Below are positions 1 to 12,699 of a DNA stretch of 12,699 bases, piece by piece. Made by a program: the position numbers and the translations under genes. The notes below the pieces were generated by a model, which saw nothing but the letters and a program-made list of their open reading frames with translations, ran no database searches and was not told the DNA's origin. This DNA comes from an uncultured Acidobacteriota bacterium (GTDB taxonomy: Bacteria; Acidobacteriota; Blastocatellia; RBC074), in NCBI GenBank assembly GCA_937967285.1, contig CALBSU010000793.1, forward strand, positions 1 through 12,699, written 5' to 3'. Each line of letters begins with the position of its first letter. The first letter of the stretch is position 1.

Positions 1-27
1 ACTACTAAAGCGACGCCGGGCCGTCGC
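1..27 (-). terminator. Weak hairpin terminator after the DedA-like gene
   Basis: Read on the minus strand, GCGACG and CGTCGC (positions 27-10) form a six-base-pair stem around a GC-rich six-base loop. TTTAGTAGT follows. It begins about ten bases past the stop codon of the membrane protein gene. The U-tract is short and interrupted, so this may be a weak or Rho-assisted terminator. The window edge prevents seeing what lies beyond. Confidence 0.4.
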
Positions 28-35
28 ACTCCATA

Positions 36-713
36 TCAGGCTCTGATCAACCGGACCACTCCCATTGCCGCGGCCGGAAGCAGGATCGCGCCGGCGAAAG
101 CGATCAGAAAGGCGCCGCTGCCGAAGGCCATCGCGCCAACCGCCGCATAGGCCGCGGAGATTCCCAGATTCGACAGTGACGAAAGCAGAAGAAACCGTCC
201 CGCCGGCATGCGCGAGAGACCGGCCAGCAGGACCGAAGCCTCGGCCAGAACCGGGACCGCGCGGAAGAGGATGATCGTCCAGGATCCGTACCGCTCCCGG
301 GCGCGTTCGGCGCGATCGAGCTCACTCCGTCCGGCCAGCCGCTCGATCAGCGGCGCCCCGGCCTTCAGCCCGACCAGATAACCGATCAGACAACCGGCCG
401 TCATACCGAACCACGAGACCAGCGTCCCCGCGAGAAGCCCGAACAGGAGCCCGCATGCCGTGCTGACCAGACTCGACGGCACCGGCAGAAAGACGTCCGC
501 CGCCAGAAATCCGCCGAGCACGACGGCCAGCAGCGCGCGGCTCCCGCCGCCCTCGATCAGCCCGTCGATGTAACGATTGATGCCCGTCTCAAAGAGGAAA
601 AATGGGACCAGAATGACGAGCAGAATAAGAAGAATGACCGATGTCCAGAGGATAAGCGATCGTCCGGTCCTGTCCACTCCCAGCGCCTCCTCGGTCAGAT
701 CAACGCCGGCCAC
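36..713 (-). CDS. DedA/VTT-domain (TVP38/TMEM64-like) integral membrane protein
   Basis: The 225-residue product is strongly hydrophobic. One membrane segment lies at about residues 20-43. A probable re-entrant stretch around residues 60-80 contains DVFLPVPSS, followed by a long glycine-rich hydrophobic region to about 115. A basic loop (RSELDRAERARERYG) comes next, then ILFRAVPVLAEASVLLAGLS at about 147-167 and a final pair of hydrophobic segments. This order, with a proline near the re-entrant loop and the FRxxPxxxE...AG pattern, is that of the VTT/DedA (SNARE-associated) family. Members sit in the inner membrane, and several are now linked to lipid-carrier flipping and envelope stress. The substrate here is unknown. 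The start is GTG with no good ribosome binding site; another in-frame GTG twelve codons on (677) is possible. The gene is divergent from the tRNA and appears to be transcribed alone. The family call is fairly sure, the role is not. Confidence 0.75.
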   Translation of the reverse strand: MAGVDLTEEALGVDRTGRSLILWTSVILLILLVILVPFFLFETGINRYIDGLIEGGGSRALLAVVLGGFLAADVFLPVPSSLVSTACGLLFGLLAGTLVSWFGMTAGCLIGYLVGLKAGAPLIERLAGRSELDRAERARERYGSWTIILFRAVPVLAEASVLLAGLSRMPAGRFLLLSSLSNLGISAAYAAVGAMAFGSGAFLIAFAGAILLPAAAMGVVRLIRA

Positions 714-716
714 TCG

Positions 717-745
717 TTGTGTCCGGCATTCAGTTGTGGTAATTT
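717..745 (+). promoter_or_regulatory. Candidate promoter for tRNA-Gly
   Basis: TTGTGT (717-722) and TAATTT (740-745) are 17 bases apart, which would start transcription about 20 bases before the tRNA. Both boxes match the sigma-70 consensus only partly, so this is a weak guess supported mainly by position. Confidence 0.22.
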
Positions 746-769
746 ACGTCCGTTGGAAATGGGTGACAA

Positions 770-1936
<1,167 letters not shown>

Positions 1937-2015
1937 ATCGCTTCTCCTGTAAATTTAGAGTTCATTCGGGTGGTTTAAAATCAGGCGCGGCGGACGGCAC
2001 GGCCTGAAGTGAAGC

Positions 2016-2045
2016 AAGGTATCGCAGCCGTCCTTATTATGTCAA
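2016..2045 (-). promoter_or_regulatory. Sigma-70-type promoter for gap
   Basis: On the minus strand a perfect TTGACA (2045-2040) is followed after 18 bases by TACCTT (2021-2016), a weak -10. It would give a leader of roughly 70-75 bases before the gap ATG. The -35 box is the stronger evidence. Its -35 is separated by only 19 bases from the -35 of the divergent hslV promoter. Confidence 0.5.
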
Positions 2046-2064
2046 CCTGATCCGGCGCCGATTC

Positions 2065-2094
2065 TTGACAAGGGTGAGCGGCGATAGCTATAGT
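2065..2094 (+). promoter_or_regulatory. Sigma-70-type promoter for the hslV operon
   Basis: A perfect TTGACA (2065-2070), an 18-base spacer and TATAGT (2089-2094, five of six consensus bases) form the best promoter in the window. Expected transcription start is around 2100-2101, which is the A of the first ATG of hslV. The TTG of the -35 box is in frame with hslV and could be mistaken for a start codon. The promoter argues against that start. Confidence 0.7.
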
Positions 2095-2100
2095 CATTTT

Positions 2101-2679
2101 ATGTCAAATCCTTTGCTGTCAGGGAGTAATTCCACGGATACCAATCGGCTGAAAATCAGGAGCACGACCGTGCTGGCAGTGCGTCGCGACGATCGGGTCG
2201 TGGTTGCGGCGGACGGGCAGGTGACGATGGGCGATACGGTCATGAAGTCCGGAGCCCGCAAGGTCCGCCGGCTCTACAACGACAAGGTGCTGGCCGGATT
2301 CGCCGGCGCGACGGCCGATGCGTTCGCTCTCTTTCAGCGGTTCGAATCGAAACTCGAACAGTTTCACGGCCAGCTCAACCGGGCGGCGGTCGAACTGGCG
2401 CGCGACTGGCGGACCGACAAGATGATGCGCAACCTCGAGGCGCTGCTGGTGGTCGCCGACACGCAGGCCACGCTGGTCATATCCGGGACGGGTGACGTGA
2501 TCGAACCCGACGACGGCATCGTGGCGATCGGCTCGGGAGGCCCGTACGCCGTGGCGGCGGCGCGCGCCCTGCTGAGGAACACCGACCTGCCGGCCCGGCG
2601 GATCGCCGAGGAATCGATGAAGATCGCCGGCGAGATCTGCATCTACAGCAACAACAATCTGGTCATCGAGGAGATTTAG
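2101..2679 (+). CDS. hslV: ATP-dependent protease, peptidase subunit HslV (ClpQ)
   Basis: HslV is the proteasome-beta-like, N-terminal-threonine peptidase that forms two stacked hexameric rings capped by HslU and degrades cytoplasmic proteins. The core matches the family closely: [35 protein letters not shown], the segment [31 protein letters not shown] and the end [16 protein letters not shown]. Starting at ATG 2101 the protein has 192 residues, of which 21 precede the presumed catalytic threonine T22. The commonest form of the family has only Met before it. An in-frame TTG at 2065 would add twelve residues but lies inside the -35 box, so I reject it. With transcription starting near 2100 the mRNA may be leaderless. 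A GTG at 2170 with a good AGGAG before it would delete the catalytic threonine and is also unlikely. hslU follows 18 bases after the stop. Confidence 0.93.
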   Translation: MSNPLLSGSNSTDTNRLKIRSTTVLAVRRDDRVVVAADGQVTMGDTVMKSGARKVRRLYNDKVLAGFAGATADAFALFQRFESKLEQFHGQLNRAAVELARDWRTDKMMRNLEALLVVADTQATLVISGTGDVIEPDDGIVAIGSGGPYAVAAARALLRNTDLPARRIAEESMKIAGEICIYSNNNLVIEEI

Positions 2680-2697
2680 GCCGCCCCGCCTGGAGTT

Positions 2698-4116
<1,419 letters not shown>

Positions 4117-4152
4117 TAACGGGTGGATTCCGGATCGTCTTCATCAATCCGT

Positions 4153-5217
<1,065 letters not shown>

Positions 5218-5271
5218 TCATCCCGCCCCGATCGAATCATAACCGGCGAAGATCAATGAAAGGATCTATCG

Positions 5272-6690
<1,419 letters not shown>

Positions 6691-6693
6691 TCT

Positions 6694-6729
6694 GGAGTGC
6701 GGAGCCGCTCGGGGCTCCGCTTTCTATTA

Positions 6730-6730
<1 letters not shown>
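6694..6730 (+). terminator. Rho-independent terminator of gdhA
   Basis: GCGGAGCC (6699-6706) and GGCTCCGC (6713-6720) make a perfect eight-base-pair stem with a six-base loop, followed by TTTCTATTACT. It starts four bases after the gdhA stop. Its 27-base core (6694-6720) differs at only three loop bases from the reverse complement of the four repeat units next to it, so it is an inverted member of the same family. Confidence 0.75.
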
Positions 6731-7688
<958 letters not shown>

Positions 7689-7790
7689 ATATCCTTTTCC
7701 GGAGAATTTGTGAGCGGTATCCAGAATATTCAGGCTCGAGGCCGGCGATCAAACCTGCCGTGCAAGCCTTCGATCTGGTAAGATGCTCGT

Positions 7791-7899
<109 letters not shown>

Positions 7900-7959
7900 T
7901 TTTATGAAAAAGTTTCAATCCGCAACCCGAACGTCATACTTTGATTCAATAATTTTGCA

Positions 7960-9256
<1,297 letters not shown>

Positions 9257-9267
<11 letters not shown>

Positions 9268-9769
9268 TCGCCCGATCTTCCTGATCGGCTTTATGGCCTG
9301 CGGAAAATCGACCGTCGGCCCGGCGCTCGCCGCCCGGCTCGAAATCGAATTCATCGACCTGGATCATCTCATCGAAAAACAGGTCGGCTGCACCATCGGA
9401 GAATTGATCAACCGCGACGGCGAAGAGAACTTCCGGCGAATCGAGACCGGGACACTGCGCGAAGTTTCAGTCAATCGAGCCGTCATCGCACCCGGCGGCG
9501 GAGCCGTCACGAGAGAAGAAAACCTCGAGATCATGGCCGCATCGGGCGCAACCGTCTGGCTGGATGCGCCATTCGAGCTCTGCTGGAAAAGGATTCTCGA
9601 GGACGCAACGGTCAGGCCTCTCGCGCCGGATGAATCAACTGCCCGGCAGCGTTACAATGACCGGCTCCAGTTGTACTCCCGGGCCGATCTGCGGATCGCA
9701 ATCGACGAAACATCATCGCCCGAATCGATCGCCGAGGCCATCGTTGACCTGATTGACGCAGAGGATTGA
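9257..9769 (+). CDS. aroK: Shikimate kinase
   Basis: It phosphorylates shikimate with ATP, the reaction just before AroA, in the cytoplasm. The 170-residue protein has P-loop GFMACGKST (11-19), with A-C where many relatives have G-S or G-A. The shikimate-binding aspartates are in FIDLD (D34, D36), the substrate arginine is in ENFRRIE (R60), GGG is at 80-82, the lid arginine is R120 in VRPLAP, and [15 protein letters not shown] follows. The ATG at 9257 has GAGGTGAG (9247-9254) immediately before it and overlaps aroA by 11 bases, so the pair is coupled. The TGA stop lies inside the first unit of the CGCAAAG repeat. Confidence 0.95.
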
Positions 9770-9856
9770 ATCGCAAAGATCCGCAAAGGATTGAAACGCA
9801 AAGAACGCAAAGAGAGCAAAGGTTTGAAACGCAAAGAACGCAAAGAGAGCAAAGGT
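9766..9856 (+). repeat. CGCAAAG-type direct repeats: two perfect 33-bp copies and a partial copy
   Basis: Two identical tandem 33-base copies occupy 9791-9823 and 9824-9856. Each begins TTGAAACGCAAAGAACGCAA and ends in AGCAAAGGT. A shorter diverged copy (9766-9790) precedes them and contains the aroK stop codon. Within each copy the basic motif is a roughly 8-9-base CGCAAAGAA unit. No coding potential is evident. Confidence 0.9.
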
Positions 9857-9923
9857 AGTCTTAGATATCAAGATCCGGATTACCTTCCATTCGCAAACTA
9901 CCCGGGCATTGATCCCCAAAATA

Positions 9924-9990
<67 letters not shown>

Positions 9991-9996
9991 TTCCCC

Positions 9997-11079
9997 ATGA
10001 AAATAGATCATATCCTTGTACGAGGCACCAACTGGATCGGCGATGCCGTCATGACGACGCCGGCTCTGCAGCGGCTTCGATCATCTTTCCCCGACTCGAA
10101 GATCACACTGCTTGTGCCGCCGGCCATCATCGGCCTCTTCGAGGGCGCCGATTATATCGACACGGTCACGGCTTACAGGCGAAAGGAAGACGGCGTAAAG
10201 GCGCTCTTCAGGACCGCGAAGTCTCTCAAGCGAACCGGCACCGACCTGGCGGTCCTCTTTCAGAACGCATTCGAGGCGGCGCTGCTTGCCCGGCTGGCCG
10301 GGGCGAAACTCCGCGTCGGCTTCGCCGAACAGTTTCGCGGCCCGCTGCTGACACACAAGCTACATCGCGGCCCGCAGCACAAGGATCGCCATCAGATTCA
10401 GGATTATCTGGACATCGTCGCCGAGTGCGAGCGGATCTGCCTGGGAGAAGATTTCCGGCCCGCGGTCGAATCGCCCGCTCCGCGGATCGTCCCTTCGGCT
10501 CACCAGCGGCGCGTCGGATATGAACTGATCGAGGGATTCAGCATCAACAACGGTTCGGGACCTCTGGTGGTCATTAATCCTGGCGCGACCAACAGCCGCG
10601 CAAAATGCTGGCCGGCTGAGAATTACGCCGAACTTGCCGATCGGCTGATCCGTGAACTCAAGGCCCGGATCGTGATCATCGGAGGTCCGTCCGAACTCGA
10701 CTACGCCGAGCGCGTGGTCTGGAGAATGAAGGTCTCAGGCGCCATCAACCTGGCCGGCAAGACCAGCATGGGAGAACTGATCGGCCTGCTCGATTCGGCC
10801 GACCTTCTGGTCAGCAACGATACCGGCCCGGCCCACATCGCCGCCGCGCTGGCAACTCCGGTGCTGACCATCTTCGGCCCGACCAATGAGTTCGAGACCG
10901 CTCCGACGGGTCCGAAGGCCGAAATGATCCGCGCCGAGGGAATTGAGTGCGCCCGCTGCATGCATCGAGACTGCCCGATCGATCATCGCTGCATGACCCG
11001 GATCGATGCCGGGGAGGTCTTCGAACGGTGCGCACACTCCCTGGACGGTACGCACGCTCCCAGCGTGCGCACTGAATGA
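9997..11079 (+). CDS. waaF: LPS heptosyltransferase II (glycosyltransferase family 9)
   Basis: WaaF adds the second heptose to the LPS inner core from ADP-heptose at the cytoplasmic face of the inner membrane. The 360-residue product starts [20 protein letters not shown], with D16 matching the catalytic aspartate of GT9. [15 protein letters not shown] (191-205), [28 protein letters not shown] (261-280) and TIFGPTNE form the nucleotide-sugar-binding half. The cysteine-rich end, [17 protein letters not shown], is typical of WaaF. I use ATG 9997; an upstream in-frame start at 9928 lies within the repeat. There is no visible ribosome binding site. Roughly the last 15 residues (from about 345) are translated from the palindromic repeat and are probably not part of the ancestral protein. 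gmhB follows 34 bases later. Confidence 0.93.
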   Translation: MKIDHILVRGTNWIGDAVMTTPALQRLRSSFPDSKITLLVPPAIIGLFEGADYIDTVTAYRRKEDGVKALFRTAKSLKRTGTDLAVLFQNAFEAALLARLAGAKLRVGFAEQFRGPLLTHKLHRGPQHKDRHQIQDYLDIVAECERICLGEDFRPAVESPAPRIVPSAHQRRVGYELIEGFSINNGSGPLVVINPGATNSRAKCWPAENYAELADRLIRELKARIVIIGGPSELDYAERVVWRMKVSGAINLAGKTSMGELIGLLDSADLLVSNDTGPAHIAAALATPVLTIFGPTNEFETAPTGPKAEMIRAEGIECARCMHRDCPIDHRCMTRIDAGEVFERCAHSLDGTHAPSVRTE

Positions 11080-11110
11080 AAGCATTCGCACGCTGGGAGC
11101 GTGCGCACCG
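11028..11110. repeat. Double palindrome of the CGCACGCT(CCC/GGG)AGCGTGCG type
   Basis: The first hairpin has stem CGCACGCT (11051-11058) with AGCGTGCG (11062-11069) around loop CCC. The second has the same stem (11087-11094 with 11098-11105) around loop GGG. The two are reverse complements of each other, and the short GAATG/CATTC pair between them (loop AAAG) lets the whole region fold as one larger cruciform. A degenerate copy (GTGCGCACACTCCC) starts near 11028. The element contains the end and TGA stop (11077-11079) of waaF and ends a few bases before the gmhB start. Confidence 0.85.
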
Positions 11111-11113
11111 ACC

Positions 11114-11707
<594 letters not shown>

Positions 11708-11760
11708 CGGCAAAGTTAGATGGAGATGCTGAGATTAATACTCTGATGAAACACCCGCTT

Positions 11761-12567
11761 TTACCTGGCAGGGCGATTTGCGTAATAACGTGCGTCAAAC
11801 TTTTGCAATAGTTCCATGCACTTCGCTCCGCAATTACTTGCGCCGTTCGTCTCAGAACTCAGGAGTCTTTCTGATGGAGGCGCCTCTCTGGCGTTTACAG
11901 GGATCTTGAATAATGCCTCATCCGGTTCCCCGGGAACGAGTAATACCGCGTTGTGCTCACTATATCCTTTATCATTTCCCCATTCGGCCTTATCTCTGAC
12001 TAATGCACAGCCATAATCCAAAGCATACCAGGATGTAACGTTGTTAGCCGAAATCCTTACGGTCCGATATCCGTTAACCGTTTCTTCTCCGCTGATAGTT
12101 TCCGGCAGAGATGTCATGGCAGTTCCGGCAAATGAGTTTATACACTTTGAAGACGGATCTCTTTGCCAGCGAGCAGAATTTACAGATTTCTCAAATGTAG
12201 TACTTTTGATATTCGTCAATTCATTGATCACAATCTCTTCACCGGATACGAACTTGATCGTCCGTTCTGAGGTCTGCTTACTCTGCTTTTGCATGATATG
12301 CCTGACTGAAGCACCGTCTGAACGAACAGCCCATATGCTTTCCTGAGTGTCAACTGCTGAGCCATCAGAACCATGAAACGTTTCGATCAGCCTGACCGTG
12401 TACGGCACAGGTGCCCCTGTGCGCATTTCCCCGGCCTTGACTTTATACGTCCCAGGTGACTGGAGATTTGAGTAATACAGGTGACCTGCTTGTACCACAG
12501 CCACAAAAACGCCGATCACGAGTAATACCTTCATGAATTTTAACGCCTTGGCCTCGGTAGTAATCAT
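11761..12567 (-). CDS. Uncharacterised exported or membrane-anchored protein
   Basis: I do not recognise a named family. The 268-residue product has one hydrophobic segment (about 13-28, MKVLLVIGVFVAVVQA), either an N-terminal anchor or a signal peptide with a possible cut after A27. The rest is soluble, mixed strand-like sequence with four cysteines (C142, C187, C246, C250), consistent with disulfides outside the cytoplasm. Notable patches are ETVNGYRTVRISANNVTSWY and ALDYGCALVRDK, and a late APPSERLLSSE. ATG 12567 has AGAGG seven bases upstream, a good start. The coding sequence is clearly less GC-rich than its neighbours, which may mean recent acquisition. It is convergent with gmhB, separated by 53 bases in which I see no terminator. 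Confidence 0.7.
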   Translation of the reverse strand: MITTEAKALKFMKVLLVIGVFVAVVQAGHLYYSNLQSPGTYKVKAGEMRTGAPVPYTVRLIETFHGSDGSAVDTQESIWAVRSDGASVRHIMQKQSKQTSERTIKFVSGEEIVINELTNIKSTTFEKSVNSARWQRDPSSKCINSFAGTAMTSLPETISGEETVNGYRTVRISANNVTSWYALDYGCALVRDKAEWGNDKGYSEHNAVLLVPGEPDEALFKIPVNAREAPPSERLLSSETNGASNCGAKCMELLQKFDARYYANRPAR

Positions 12568-12665
12568 AACTGAACCTCTTCTTTATCGCAGGTATGTTAA
12601 TGGCGGATAAAAGAGCTGAGTCGGCTGATTATCGTTCTATCATTCAGTTTGGGGACCTGTCGGGA

Positions 12666-12696
12666 ACAATAGTCGAATAAGGGGGGGGGCTGTCAA
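12666..12696 (-). promoter_or_regulatory. Candidate promoter with a nine-base C/G run in the spacer
   Basis: On the minus strand a perfect TTGACA (12696-12691) is followed by G, nine C (12689-12681), then TTATTCG. The best -10 is TATTGT (12671-12666, four of six consensus) at a spacing of 19, or ACTATT (three of six) at 17. Transcription would start about 90 bases before the exported-protein gene. The window ends just beyond, so upstream context is missing. Confidence 0.4.
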
Positions 12697-12699
12697 GAG

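Noticed and set aside
2065..2067. TTG start for hslV
   Set aside because: The TTG is the start of a perfect -35 box, and transcription is predicted to begin after it.
2170..2172. GTG start for hslV preceded by a good AGGAG
   Set aside because: It would remove the catalytic threonine two codons upstream, giving an inactive peptidase.

Overview
The window comes from a GC-rich, Gram-negative bacterial chromosome. Lipopolysaccharide heptose genes (waaF, gmhB) and a lipoprotein imply an outer membrane. I lean towards Acidobacteriota. The grounds are the HslVU proteins followed by a lipoprotein starting CGKIGDPLPP, the style of the STAS/anti-sigma pair, and abundant simple hairpin repeats between genes. 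This is inference from remembered family resemblance, not a database result. Nearly all genes are housekeeping genes; I see no phage, transposase, CRISPR array or defence island.

Layout. 1-713: a DedA/VTT-type membrane protein on the minus strand with a weak terminator hairpin behind it. 773-844: tRNA-Gly(CCC). 851-930: an 80-nt near-perfect palindrome that runs into the gap stop codon. 929-1936: glyceraldehyde-3-phosphate dehydrogenase (minus). 2016-2094: back-to-back divergent promoters, each with a perfect TTGACA, for gap and for the plus-strand unit hslV-hslU-FN3 lipoprotein-gdhA (2101-6690). 6694-6884: one terminator hairpin for gdhA followed by four tandem inverted copies that serve the convergent minus-strand pair. 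6885-7680: that pair, a STAS anti-sigma-factor antagonist and an RsbW-like ATP-binding protein, overlapping by 17 bases. 7681-7959: divergent intergenic region. 7960-9769: aroA and aroK, overlapping. 9766-9987: CGCAAAG-type direct and inverted repeats. 9997-11707: waaF and gmhB, separated by a double palindrome that also encodes the end of WaaF. 11761-12567: an exported protein I cannot assign, on the minus strand and visibly less GC-rich. 12568-12699: its upstream region, with a run of nine G between a perfect -35 and a weak -10.

How the genes work together. HslV and HslU form the two-part ATP-dependent protease. AroA and AroK are two steps of the shikimate pathway. WaaF and GmhB act in ADP-heptose supply and transfer for the LPS inner core. 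The STAS/ATPase pair forms a partner switch, but no sigma factor or phosphatase is visible beside it. GapA and glutamate dehydrogenase are central metabolism.

The most unusual feature lies between the genes. Four unrelated hairpin-forming repeat families occur within 12.7 kb, and each one touches or contains the stop codon of a neighbouring gene. One supplies tandem terminators, and another has rewritten the C-terminus of WaaF and sits just before the gmhB start.
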